Below, piece after piece: positions 9,726 to 17,768 of a stretch of DNA of 64,000 nt. The translations under genes were made by a program, and so were the position numbers. Source of the stretch: Hyphomicrobiaceae bacterium (lineage in GTDB: Bacteria > Pseudomonadota > Alphaproteobacteria > Rhizobiales > Devosiaceae); the NCBI GenBank assembly GCA_020638065.1, contig JACKJG010000005.1:183440-247439 (forward strand). The letters are read 5' to 3'. The notes beneath the pieces are model-generated. The model worked only from the letters and a program-made list of their open reading frames with translations. It was not told where the DNA came from and did not search any database. How positions within the stretch are numbered: position 1 is the first letter of the stretch; each line of letters begins with the position of its first letter.

Positions 9726-10159
9726 GGCAGAATGCTGACGAGAACGTAGGGGCCGCTGCCGCCCTGCCAGATTTCGACCCAGACCAGCACGTTGTTGTTG
9801 ACGATAGCGCTCCGCGCAGCAGAACCCATTCCGCCGCGATCAACCATGTTGGACATCATCTGCCTGCGGGATACGCTGGTGAAATAGCTGTCATACTGGT
9901 CGTCATAATCGCCATTCCCAAAGCGATGGAAATTGGCACGATCCTGCTGCAACACCTGCGCGGCGCTGGTCAGCCGCGCGCCGGACGAATTGAAATGATC
10001 GACCGACGACAGATAGGCCTGATACGAATCGATCATTGAATCCGCGCGGGCAAGCCCGACCAGTAAAAGCAGGGCCGCCGTCGCAATGCCCAACACGACG
10101 AAGGAGCGCACCAGCGCCGCCGCACCGGTGTTTAGAGAACGCACCCGATAACTGGACAT
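9722..10159 (-). CDS. Hypothetical secreted or membrane-anchored protein
   Basis: 145 aa with no family recognised. The N-terminus (residues 1-38) is a signal peptide or a single anchor: a basic start, a hydrophobic run VVLGIATAALLLLVGL, then a possible signal peptidase site after LARA. The mature part is polar and Asp/Tyr-rich (FGNGDYDDQYDSYFTS). I choose the second of two adjacent ATGs because AGGAGG sits five bases before it. The gene is convergent with purN and overlaps it by four bases. Codon use looks like the neighbours. The product probably acts in the envelope; no function can be assigned. Confidence 0.7.
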   Translation of the reverse strand: MSSYRVRSLNTGAAALVRSFVVLGIATAALLLLVGLARADSMIDSYQAYLSSVDHFNSSGARLTSAAQVLQQDRANFHRFGNGDYDDQYDSYFTSVSRRQMMSNMVDRGGMGSAARSAIVNNNVLVWVEIWQGGSGPYVLVSILP

Positions 10160-10341
10160 CATTACCTCCTGTGGCAAAGCCATTTCGGTTCTGACAGCCA
10201 AACTGACTCTCGGGAGGCAGTCCTGATATGCGCCAGATCAAATCCGGCCATCAATTTGCGTGGTCTCACCATCACCAAAATCGGTTCGACAACCTGAACA
10301 CCCTCGCCTAGCGTCACGGCTCCACTTTCGGAGTCAACGCA

Positions 10342-11232
10342 ATGTCGGCACGCTACTGGCTTCTCATCATTCTGTTGGGCGTCATCTGGGGCGGATCGTT
10401 TCCCCTCAACGCGATCCTCAATCGCGAACTTGATCCCTTATGGATTTCTGCGGGCCGGGTTGTCATCGGCGCACTGGGCTCCTGGACTATCGTCATGTTT
10501 CTGCGCAAGAAATTGCCGCCATTTTCGAGCATCTATCTGCATTTTCTGGTGCTGGGCACGATGAGCTACGCGGTGCCTTTCGCGCTGTTTCCGCTCTCCC
10601 AGCACGCGCTCCCCGCCGGCGCTGCAGCCATCATCAACGCCATGATGCCGATCATGACGGTCGTAGTTTCGCACTTTTGGCCGGGCGGTGAACAAGCCAC
10701 GCTTAACAAGTCGATCGGCGTCGTCGCAGGATTTGTGGGTGTCGCCATCATGGCCAGCCCGGCCCTTTCGCACGGCATGTCCGCGGAAGTCTGGGCCGTG
10801 CTCGCCTGCTTGCTTGCAACTCTTTGCTATGCGGTTGCGCTCAATTACACGCGCTCGTTCCTGCACATCGATCCAGCCGTGCTGGGGGCCTGCGCGTTGA
10901 CAGGCGCGAGCATCAGCGCTGTGATCGCCGCATTTCTGGTGCATGGCACGCCGGCCATGCCATCCATTCAGGGCTGGGGCGCTTTGCTGGCCATTGGCCT
11001 CGTCGCCACAGGCATCGCCTTCCAGATCATGTACCGCGTGCTGCCCATTGTCGGGGCCACCAATTTCTCGATCACGACTTTCATCGCGCCGGTTTCGGCC
11101 ATCATCCTGTCCGTGAGTTTTCTTGGCGAAACGATTCAGCCGATTCACTTTTTGGGAATGGCAGGAATCTTCCTTGGGCTTTTGCTGATCGATGGGCGCG
11201 TCCTCAAGCGACTGCGCCGGCGCGCCGCCTAG
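10342..11232 (+). CDS. DMT superfamily transporter (EamA domains)
   Basis: Inner-membrane drug/metabolite transporter with ten predicted helices made of two EamA repeats. The first begins LLIILLGVIWGGSFPLNAIL, the second around residue 150 (VWAVLACLLATLCYAVAL), and the C-terminus keeps the family pattern ATNFSITTFIAPVSAIILSVSFLGE. At 296 aa it is normal. The proteins usually export small metabolites or amino acids; the substrate cannot be predicted. It stands alone, with 182 bases on its 5' side and a convergent DUF1330 gene on its 3' side. Confidence 0.88.
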   Translation: MSARYWLLIILLGVIWGGSFPLNAILNRELDPLWISAGRVVIGALGSWTIVMFLRKKLPPFSSIYLHFLVLGTMSYAVPFALFPLSQHALPAGAAAIINAMMPIMTVVVSHFWPGGEQATLNKSIGVVAGFVGVAIMASPALSHGMSAEVWAVLACLLATLCYAVALNYTRSFLHIDPAVLGACALTGASISAVIAAFLVHGTPAMPSIQGWGALLAIGLVATGIAFQIMYRVLPIVGATNFSITTFIAPVSAIILSVSFLGETIQPIHFLGMAGIFLGLLLIDGRVLKRLRRRAA

Positions 11233-11257
11233 TTTCAGGGTCGGACGGCAAGGACTA

Positions 11258-11551
11258 CTAGCTGTCAAACCCTTCCACGATGATGAAATTGCTGGTGGAT
11301 CCGTTCCGCCGTAGCGGAATCAACGCCTGATATTCGTCGGACCGGTAGACCGCCAGCGCCTGCTCGTAACTCTCGAACTCGATGATCACGTTACGGCTGT
11401 TCGCTTCACCTTCCACGACCTCGTGCGCGCCGCCCCGCGTGAGAAACACTGCGCCCTTGCTTGCAAGGAAAGGCCGCACAGCCTGCTGATATTTCTTGTA
11501 TTCTTCAGCGTCGTACATTTCGACACTGACGATCCAGTAGCCCTTCGCCAT
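11258..11551 (-). CDS. DUF1330 domain protein
   Basis: Small (97 aa) dimeric alpha/beta-barrel type protein of the DUF1330 family. Family traits are YWIVSVEMYDAEEYKKYQQAV at the N-terminus, the glycine pair before the Glu (GGAHEVVEGE), VIIEFESYEQALAVYRSDEYQ and the terminal IVEGFD. The biochemical role of the family is unknown. It lies 21 bases downstream of gatB on the same strand and could be read through from the gat cluster. Confidence 0.88.
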   Translation of the reverse strand: MAKGYWIVSVEMYDAEEYKKYQQAVRPFLASKGAVFLTRGGAHEVVEGEANSRNVIIEFESYEQALAVYRSDEYQALIPLRRNGSTSNFIIVEGFDS

Positions 11552-11572
11552 GCTTCCCTCCCAAGCCCCGTG

Positions 11573-13054
11573 TCAGAGGCCGAGCTTGTCCTTCAGGATC
11601 TGGTTGACGGCCTGGGGATTAGCCTTGCCCTGGCTGGCCTTCATGACCTGACCGACGAACCAACCCATCATGCTTGGCTTTTCCTTGACCTGCGCGACCT
11701 TGTCGGCATTGGCCGCCAGAATCTCGTCCACGACCCTCTCGATCGCGCCGGTATCTGTCACCTGCTTCATGCCGCGCGTTTCGACGATTTCCGCCGGATC
11801 ACCGCCTTCAGTCCAGACGATTTCAAACAGATCCTTGGCGATCTTGCCCGAAATGTCGCCCTTACCGATCAAATCGACGATACCGCCCAATTGTGTCGCG
11901 GAGACGGGGCTGTCGGCGATTGCCGTGCCATCTTTGCTCAACCGCCCGAACAATTCGTTGATCACCCAGTTGGCGCTGAGCTTGCCGTCGCGGCCCTTCG
12001 CCACCGCTTCGTAAAAATCGGCGGACTCGCGATCGACGACAAGCACCGATGCGTCGTAGGCGGTGACGCCATAGTCCGAGACGAATCTCGCATGCTTTTC
12101 GTCCGGCAATTCCGGCAGACCTTTGGCCATTTCAGCGATGAAAGCATCGTCGAATTCCAGCGGCAGCAGGTCAGGATCGGGGAAATAGCGATAATCATGC
12201 GCTTCTTCCTTGGAGCGCATTGACCGCGTTTCGCCAGTCTTGGGGTCGAACAGCCGGGTCTCCTGATCGATTTCGCCGCCGTCTTCGAGAATATCGATCT
12301 GGCGCCGCGCCTCGTATTCGATTGCCTGGCCAATGAAGCGGATCGAGTTCATGTTCTTGATCTCGCAACGTGTCCCGAACTCACCGCCGGGTCTACGTAC
12401 CGAAACGTTGACGTCTGCGCGGAGGGAACCTTCCTCCATGTTGCCGTCGCACGTGCCCAAATAGCGAAGGATTGTGCGCAACTTGCTGATGTAGGCCTTG
12501 GCCTCTTCGGACGAGCGGATATCGGGCTTGGAAACGATTTCCATCAGCGCCACACCGGACCGGTTGAGATCGACAAAGCTCATGTTCGGATGGAGGTCAT
12601 GGATGGACTTGCCCGCATCCTGCTCCAGATGCAGACGTTCCACGCCGATTTCGACTGTGCCGTCTTCACCCTTGTCGAGCATGACGATGCCCTCACCCAC
12701 GATCGGATCGAGATATTGCGAAATCTGATAGCCCTGCGGCAGATCGGGGTAAAAATAGTTCTTCCGGTCGAAGATGGAACGCTTGTTGATCTTCGCCTTC
12801 AGGCCAAGCCCGGTCCTGACCGCCTGACGAACGCATTCCGAATTGATGACCGGCAACATGCCCGGCATCGCTGCATCAACGAACGACACGTTCGAATTGG
12901 GCGGCCGGCCGAACTCGGTCGAGGAACCGGAAAACAGCTTCGACTCGCTCGTCACCTGGGCATGCACCTCCATACCCACGATCACTTCCCAATCGCCGGT
13001 GGCGCCAGCAATGAAGCTCTTCGGATTGGGGGTACGCGTATCAACGATGCTCAT
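11573..13054 (-). CDS. gatB: Asp/Glu-tRNA amidotransferase subunit B
   Basis: The kinase and tRNA-binding subunit of GatCAB, which converts misacylated Glu-tRNA-Gln and Asp-tRNA-Asn to the amide forms. The start MSIVDTRTPN at ATG 13054 gives 493 aa; the cradle domain shows VIVGMEVHAQVTSESKLFSGSST and the long Yqey-like tail ends AVNQILKDKLGL. The open frame continues upstream because the preceding GNAT gene overlaps in another frame. The stop of that GNAT gene overlaps this start (ATGA at 13051-13054), so translation is probably coupled. Confidence 0.97.
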   Translation of the reverse strand: MSIVDTRTPNPKSFIAGATGDWEVIVGMEVHAQVTSESKLFSGSSTEFGRPPNSNVSFVDAAMPGMLPVINSECVRQAVRTGLGLKAKINKRSIFDRKNYFYPDLPQGYQISQYLDPIVGEGIVMLDKGEDGTVEIGVERLHLEQDAGKSIHDLHPNMSFVDLNRSGVALMEIVSKPDIRSSEEAKAYISKLRTILRYLGTCDGNMEEGSLRADVNVSVRRPGGEFGTRCEIKNMNSIRFIGQAIEYEARRQIDILEDGGEIDQETRLFDPKTGETRSMRSKEEAHDYRYFPDPDLLPLEFDDAFIAEMAKGLPELPDEKHARFVSDYGVTAYDASVLVVDRESADFYEAVAKGRDGKLSANWVINELFGRLSKDGTAIADSPVSATQLGGIVDLIGKGDISGKIAKDLFEIVWTEGGDPAEIVETRGMKQVTDTGAIERVVDEILAANADKVAQVKEKPSMMGWFVGQVMKASQGKANPQAVNQILKDKLGL

Positions 13055-13584
13055 GTCTTCTTGCCCGATCTGATGGGTGTATTCTGCAATATGGTCAATG
13101 GCTTGGCGAGCCGGACGCTCGACGCGTCCGTCGGTGGTTTGGCTCTGCGGTTTTGCGGCAGTATCGGCCGGTACCCGTGACGGCGATAAAAGCCCGTGGC
13201 GCTCTTGAGCTCGGCGAAAGTGTCGAGCCACAAATGAGTCTGCCCCTCGAGCATTGCCAGCGATTCCAGCCGCGACAACAGCAACGACCCGATGCCCTGG
13301 CGTTGTACTTCGGGTGCGACGAACAGAAAGGCGACGTAGTTCGGCGACTTTCCGCGGCCGATCCACCCCACGGGGCGTTCGCCTTCCCGCGCCACGATGA
13401 TGCGGCGGATGTTCTGATCCACGAACTGGCGAAACCGCGCATATTCACGCATCCGCAGCCCGGGTTGATCGCCGACCAGCGGAAGAATATCTGCGCACCA
13501 GGCGTCGTAGGCGATGCCCGCGAGCCGCCTGATCTCTTCCACCCGCGCTCCGGAAATCCGGATATGGACCGCGCTTGAGTTCAT
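13051..13584 (-). CDS. GNAT family N-acetyltransferase
   Basis: 177 aa acetyltransferase. Residues 60-150 hold the acetyl-CoA fold: VGWIGRGKSPNYVAFLFVAPEVQRQGIGSLLLSRLE contains the motif A pyrophosphate loop (RQGIGS), and GFYRRHGYR is motif B. The substrate is unknown. It is sandwiched between chorismate mutase (one base away) and gatB (four-base overlap), so it is part of the gat operon. Similar insertions occur in some Hyphomicrobiales gat regions as far as I recall; a role in tRNA amidation is not implied by the sequence. Confidence 0.88.
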   Translation of the reverse strand: MNSSAVHIRISGARVEEIRRLAGIAYDAWCADILPLVGDQPGLRMREYARFRQFVDQNIRRIIVAREGERPVGWIGRGKSPNYVAFLFVAPEVQRQGIGSLLLSRLESLAMLEGQTHLWLDTFAELKSATGFYRRHGYRPILPQNRRAKPPTDASSVRLAKPLTILQNTPIRSGKKT

Positions 13585-13585
13585 G

Positions 13586-13909
13586 TCAGTCCTTCGACCG
13601 CGATTGCCGGGCCCGGATGATGCCCTTCTCGTAGTTCACATTCCAGTCGATCAGGGTCCGCCAGATTTCCTCGGCCTGATCTTCATCGAGGTCGAGTTCC
13701 GCCGCCCGGGCCCGGGTCTTGGCGATCACTGCGTCGATGCGTGCCGCGTCATAGGCCTCGTGGGGGTCCTTTTTCAGTTCCGCCATGCGAGACACATATT
13801 GGTGCCGTTCGGCAAACAGCGCCACCAGCAGGCGGTCGATGCGGTCGATCTCGGCGCGCACATCGTCCTTGGTTTCACACTGTTCCGGCAATTTGCCCGC
13901 CTCGCTCAT
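13586..13909 (-). CDS. Chorismate mutase, AroQ class
   Basis: All-helical AroQ-type enzyme that rearranges chorismate to prephenate on the way to Phe and Tyr. The 107 aa single-domain length fits. The N-terminal helix has VRAEIDRIDRLLVALFAERHQYV with the conserved Arg and Asp, the second helix MAELKKDPHEAYDAARID, and the C-terminal helix AEEIWRTLIDWNVNYEKG. It lies directly (one base) downstream of the small hypothetical and one base upstream of the GNAT gene, inside the gat cluster. Confidence 0.9.
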   Translation of the reverse strand: MSEAGKLPEQCETKDDVRAEIDRIDRLLVALFAERHQYVSRMAELKKDPHEAYDAARIDAVIAKTRARAAELDLDEDQAEEIWRTLIDWNVNYEKGIIRARQSRSKD

Positions 13910-14215
13910 TCAGGTCCCCAAAGTCTTGCTCAGTTCCGCCGCAACGGCATTCCATTCGGTTTCGATCGTAAGCGCCAAACGCTGTTTGCCGGCCGAGCGA
14001 TACCAGTAATTTGAGTTCCACTCATCGCCTTCAACCCAGTGAACCAGCGCATGCACCCAGGCGTGGGCGGTATCGCCCTCGTCTTCCTGGCAGATCAGAT
14101 GCGCCTTTTCCCACTCAGGTCCCGTCTTGAACCCGCCTTTCTTCAGCCACCACATCGCCCGCACAGGGCCCGGCCAGCTTTCATCAAATGCCGTGGTGTC
14201 CGGATCGGGCAACAT
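13910..14215 (-). CDS. Conserved hypothetical small protein
   Basis: 101 aa soluble protein, rich in Trp (SWPGPVRAMWWLKKGGF, VHALVHWVEGDEWNSNYWY). No named family recognised with certainty. The frame could start at 14227, but ATG 14215 forms a TGATG overlap with the gatA stop, which implies coupling and is preferred. It is followed without a gap by chorismate mutase. The many aromatic residues and the position inside a tight operon indicate a real gene; the function is unknown. Confidence 0.75.
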   Translation of the reverse strand: MLPDPDTTAFDESWPGPVRAMWWLKKGGFKTGPEWEKAHLICQEDEGDTAHAWVHALVHWVEGDEWNSNYWYRSAGKQRLALTIETEWNAVAAELSKTLGT

Positions 14216-15705
14216 CAAGCCGACCACCAGTCACTGGGCTCAAATCCGCCACCTGCAGCCTTCTCAATGACGCGGCCCGCCGCAAACAGCGTCTCTTCAT
14301 CGAAAGGTTTGCCGATAAGCTGCAGCCCAAGCGGCAGTCCGCGATGGTCCTTGCCCGCCGGTACGGCAATACCGGGCAAGCCGGCCATGTTCACGGTCAC
14401 CGTGAAAATGTCGTTGAGATACATCTTGACCGGATCGGAGTTCATTTCCTGATCGGCGATCCCGAAAGCCGCAGACGGTGTTGCCGGCGTCAGGATGGCA
14501 TCGACACCATCTGCAAAGGCCAGTTCAAAATCGCGCTTGATCAGGGTTCTGACCTTCTGCGCGCGGACGTAATAGGCGTCGTAATAGCCGGCGGAAAGCA
14601 CATAGGTGCCAATCATCACCCGCCGCTTGACCTCACGGCCAAAGCCTTCGGCACGGGTCAGTTCGTACATGTCGGTAATGTCCTTGCCCGCGACCCGCAG
14701 TCCATACTTCACGCCATCATAGCGCGCGAGATTGGACGAGGCCTCGGCGGGCGCCACGATATAATAGGCGGGCAACGCGTACTTGGTGTGCGGCAGCGAA
14801 ATGTCCTTGATCTGCGCGCCCTCGGCTTTCAGCCATTCCAGCCCCTCATGCCAGAGCTTTTCGATCTCCTCGGGCATCCCGTCCATGCGGTATTCACGCG
14901 GCACGCCAATGGTCAGCCCGTTCACGCCGCGTTCGACCGCCGCCGCGAAATCGGGCACGGCCAAATCGGCGCTGGTCGAATCCATCGGATCGAACCCGGC
15001 CATGGACGTCAGCATGATCGCTGCGTCTTCCACCGTGCGGGCGATGGGCCCGGCCTGATCCAGTGACGATGCGAAGGCCACGATTCCCCAGCGCGAACAC
15101 CGGCCATAGGTCGGCTTGATCCCAACCGTTCCGGTCAGCGCGGCCGGTTGCCGGATCGAACCGCCGGTATCGGTAGCGGTCGCCGCCGCACAAAGCCAGG
15201 ACGAAACCGCGGCCGCTGAGCCGCCCGAAGACCCGCCCGGCACCAGATCCTTGTTGCCGCCCTCCTCGCGCCAGGGATTGACCACTGGCCCATAATGCGA
15301 GGTTTCGTTCGAGGACCCCATCGCAAACTCGTCCATGTTGAGTTTGCCCAGCATGACAGCGCCATCGTCCCAGAGATTCTGGGTCACCCGGGACTCGTAT
15401 TCCGGCTTGAAGTCCTTGAGAATGTGGCTCGCCGCTTGTGTATGCACGTGCCTGGTCGCAAACAGATCCTTGATCCCGAGCGGCACGCCTTCGAGCGGAC
15501 CTCCATCGCGGCTGTTGAGCTTGTGGTCGCTCTGCTCCGCCATTTCCCGCGCCTGCTGCGCCGTCACCTCGATATAGGCGTTCAGCTTCGGATTGGCCGT
15601 CTCGATGGCGGACAGATAGGCCTCGGTCACCTCCAGCGAGGTGAAATCGCGGTTCTTGAGGCCATCGCGGGTCGCCGCGAGGTTAAGCTTGGTCAGGTCG
15701 GTCAC
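14215..15705 (-). CDS. gatA: Asp/Glu-tRNA amidotransferase subunit A
   Basis: Amidase subunit of GatCAB that releases ammonia from glutamine. It carries the Ser-cisSer-Lys triad: Lys in LGIKDLF, and the glycine-serine core PGGSSGGSAAAVS with the nucleophile in DTGGSIRQPA. At 496 aa it is complete and ends SDWWSA. The start overlaps the preceding GNAT gene (ATGA at 15702-15705). gatA is separated from gatB by three small genes, so the subunits are co-transcribed but not adjacent. Confidence 0.97.
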   Translation of the reverse strand: MTDLTKLNLAATRDGLKNRDFTSLEVTEAYLSAIETANPKLNAYIEVTAQQAREMAEQSDHKLNSRDGGPLEGVPLGIKDLFATRHVHTQAASHILKDFKPEYESRVTQNLWDDGAVMLGKLNMDEFAMGSSNETSHYGPVVNPWREEGGNKDLVPGGSSGGSAAAVSSWLCAAATATDTGGSIRQPAALTGTVGIKPTYGRCSRWGIVAFASSLDQAGPIARTVEDAAIMLTSMAGFDPMDSTSADLAVPDFAAAVERGVNGLTIGVPREYRMDGMPEEIEKLWHEGLEWLKAEGAQIKDISLPHTKYALPAYYIVAPAEASSNLARYDGVKYGLRVAGKDITDMYELTRAEGFGREVKRRVMIGTYVLSAGYYDAYYVRAQKVRTLIKRDFELAFADGVDAILTPATPSAAFGIADQEMNSDPVKMYLNDIFTVTVNMAGLPGIAVPAGKDHRGLPLGLQLIGKPFDEETLFAAGRVIEKAAGGGFEPSDWWSA

Positions 15706-16187
15706 GCGTTTGGTCTTTCGCTTGTCAAAGTCTTTTCAAAAAAGGCGGAATAACCGCTGTCCGGATAGTCGAGAAAGGCGCCGCAGCGGGTAAAGCCACC
15801 ACGCTCATAGAGCCGCCAGGCCGGCGCGAAGCCGTCCACATTGCCGGTTTCGAGCTTGAGCGAGGAAATACCCCGGTCGCGCGCCAGCCCTTCAAGCGTG
15901 TCGAGCAGAAGCCGCCCCACACGCTGCCCGCGAACCTCAGGCAATGTGTACATGCGTTTGACTTCCGCCAATCCGTCCTCATGCACCTTGAGCGCACCCA
16001 TGCCCAAAGCCCTGCCCGTCTCGTCGCGCGCCACGAGCAGGGTCGTGTGCGGTTCCGCCATTTGTTCCACTGTCATCTGGAACTGGAATTGCGGCGGCGA
16101 CAACGGCCGCAGATAGGCGTTCAACGCAGCAACGAACTGGCGAACATCCTCCTGCAACGGTGTTTCCTGGGCGATGGTGATTGGCAT
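15702..16187 (-). CDS. GNAT family N-acetyltransferase
   Basis: 161 aa GNAT protein. Strand beta4 and motif A read EVKRMYTLPEVRGQRVGRLLLDTLEGLA, with the acetyl-CoA loop RGQRVG; motif B is WRLYERGGFTRCGAF and the C-terminus is the usual DYPDSGYSAFFEK. Close relatives are annotated as acetyltransferases acting on small molecules; the substrate is not known. It overlaps gatA by four bases and lies two bases after gatC, so gatC-GNAT-gatA are tightly coupled. Confidence 0.9.
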   Translation of the reverse strand: MPITIAQETPLQEDVRQFVAALNAYLRPLSPPQFQFQMTVEQMAEPHTTLLVARDETGRALGMGALKVHEDGLAEVKRMYTLPEVRGQRVGRLLLDTLEGLARDRGISSLKLETGNVDGFAPAWRLYERGGFTRCGAFLDYPDSGYSAFFEKTLTSERPNA

Positions 16188-16189
16188 GC

Positions 16190-16477
16190 CTATTCGACCA
16201 CCTTCGGCACCATGAAGAAATTGTCCTCACTCAGCGGCGCGTTGACGACGATCAGGTCGGGGTGTCCCCCGGACGTCACCTTGTCCTCACGCTGGCGGAG
16301 CTGCATCGGCGTCACCGAAGTCATCGGTTCGACGCCTGAAACGTCGACCTCGTTCAGTTGCTCGACGAAACCGAGAATCGCATTGAGTTCGCTCTGGTAG
16401 CCGGCAACCTCGTCCTCCTCGACGCGAATGCGCGCCAGCTTTCCAATGCGCCTTACCGTTTCGGCATCGACTGCCAT
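16190..16477 (-). CDS. gatC: Asp/Glu-tRNA amidotransferase subunit C
   Basis: Small (95 aa) subunit that wraps GatA and stabilises the GatCAB complex. Start MAVDAETVRRIGKLARIRVEE, middle LNAILGFVEQLNEVDVSGVEPMTSV, end FFMVPKVVE are all family-typical. It is the first gene of the seven-gene minus-strand gat cluster running to 11573; the promoter should lie in 16478-16587. With no glnS seen in the window, the cell probably relies on this route for Gln-tRNA, as most alphaproteobacteria do. Confidence 0.95.
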   Translation of the reverse strand: MAVDAETVRRIGKLARIRVEEDEVAGYQSELNAILGFVEQLNEVDVSGVEPMTSVTPMQLRQREDKVTSGGHPDLIVVNAPLSEDNFFMVPKVVE

Positions 16478-16587
16478 GAAATATCTCCCGCAAGAGGTTG
16501 TATCGGATCAATCTGGCCCGCTTCTAGCAGCGCCCGCGCGCGACGCGCAACACTCTTGAGGCCAGAGCAAAACGTGGGATGTCGGCT

Positions 16588-17148
16588 CTAGAGTTCAAGC
16601 CCCAAAGACGGCTCCAGCACCTGCATCGGCACACCTTCGCCGGCTGCCGCAAGCTCAGCCCATTCGGCTTCGGAAAGTCCGGGCACAGCGACAAGGAAAA
16701 CCCGCACCCGGCCCGAGCGCGCAAGTTGCATGACCAGCCTCAGGATCGCGGAATCTATCCGGAACAACAGGATCGTGCAGTCGCGTACATGGTGCGGCCA
16801 GTCGCCGGGCGCATCGGTCACGTCTCCTTCGCCCACCGCCAGAACGACAAGCGGAGATTCCTGCTCGCCTTGAACAACGATGTCGGCCTCGCCCAACCGC
16901 GCGATCGTGAACGAAAGTCCGTCCGCTTCTTCATCCAGCTCGTCGATCAGCCGCTTTGGTGCAGGGTGTTCGAAGCTCGTGGCCAGATAAGCAGGCAGAT
17001 CGGAAACCGGTCCTTCGACGATCCTGTCTGCGCCGGACAAGAGTTCATGGCGATCAAATCCCTCATCCGCACTTTCAGGATAGAAAGCCGCGATCTGACC
17101 GCTGGCCTGTATTCGCAATGCGTGTCCGCCAAACCACGTGATCTTCAC
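16588..17148 (-). CDS. Degenerate metallo-beta-lactamase-fold-like protein
   Basis: 186 aa from a GTG start at 17148, preceded by GGAGG seven bases upstream. The first strand VKITWFGGHALRIQ resembles the opening of the MBL-fold hydrolases of the UPF0173 type (MKITWLGHSAFRI). The rest, however, has no HxHxDH metal motif. Residues 60-186 continue a plausible alternating strand pattern (LSFTIARLGEADIVVQGE, SPLVVLAVGEGD, DCTILLFRIDS) ending VPMQVLEPSLGLEL. It is divergent from ruvX with 108 bases between. I assign the family tentatively; activity is doubtful. The frame continues upstream of the GTG but that part overlaps ruvX. Confidence 0.6.
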   Translation of the reverse strand: MKITWFGGHALRIQASGQIAAFYPESADEGFDRHELLSGADRIVEGPVSDLPAYLATSFEHPAPKRLIDELDEEADGLSFTIARLGEADIVVQGEQESPLVVLAVGEGDVTDAPGDWPHHVRDCTILLFRIDSAILRLVMQLARSGRVRVFLVAVPGLSEAEWAELAAAGEGVPMQVLEPSLGLEL

Positions 17149-17256
17149 GTTCCGCCTCCATCTTCGATATCCTGAGCTTTGACCTTGGCAGCAACAAAAG
17201 GCAATGCGGCGCACGCTTCGTGTTGTATTTCTTGCCCAAGTGTGGCTCCTGACGCC

Positions 17257-17724
17257 ATGGCATCCGAAACGCAAATCAACGATCTGACCGCTCTGCCACC
17301 CAGCGGCAAGCTTCTCGGTCTCGATCTGGGCACGAAAACCATTGGTGTCGCCATTTCTGATGGTCTGAGAATGAGCGCTACGCCCCTCGAGACCATCAAG
17401 CGCACCAAATTCACCGCCGACGCGGATGCCCTCATGCGGATAATCGATTCCAACCAGATCGTTGGGCTGGTCATGGGCATGCCGCTGAATATGGACGGCT
17501 CGGAGGGTCCGCGCGCGCAATCGACCCGCGCCTTCGTGCGCAACTTTGCAGCAAAAAGGCCCATTCCAATAGTCTATTGGGACGAGCGCTTGTCGACCGC
17601 CGCTGTAACCCGAACACTGATCGAAGCGGATGCCTCACGCGCCAAACGCGCCGAAGTGGTCGACAAACTGGCCGCAAGCTACATTCTACAAGGGGCACTC
17701 GACCGGCTTGGAATTGACCGCTAG
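17257..17724 (+). CDS. ruvX: Holliday junction resolvase-like protein RuvX/YqgF
   Basis: RNase H-fold nuclease implicated in 16S rRNA 5' end processing and possibly recombination. The first motif is LLGLDLGTKTIGVAISD, the second is VGLVMGMPLNMDGSEGPRA, and the third is VYWDERLSTAAVTRTL, with a final Asp in AEVVDKLAASYIL. ATG 17257 (MASETQINDL) gives 155 aa, the normal size; the upstream extension to 17179 has no family similarity. It is divergent from the MBL-like gene and lies 44 bases before an AEC carrier. Confidence 0.94.
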   Translation: MASETQINDLTALPPSGKLLGLDLGTKTIGVAISDGLRMSATPLETIKRTKFTADADALMRIIDSNQIVGLVMGMPLNMDGSEGPRAQSTRAFVRNFAAKRPIPIVYWDERLSTAAVTRTLIEADASRAKRAEVVDKLAASYILQGALDRLGIDR

Positions 17725-17768
17725 GCTTCAGGTTCCCGCCTTTGCCCTGCATCCGATTCCGGTCCGAA

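Noticed and set aside
16588..17520. 310-codon version of the MBL-like gene
   Set aside because: The first 124 codons overlap ruvX in the opposite strand; GTG 17148 with GGAGG is the better start.
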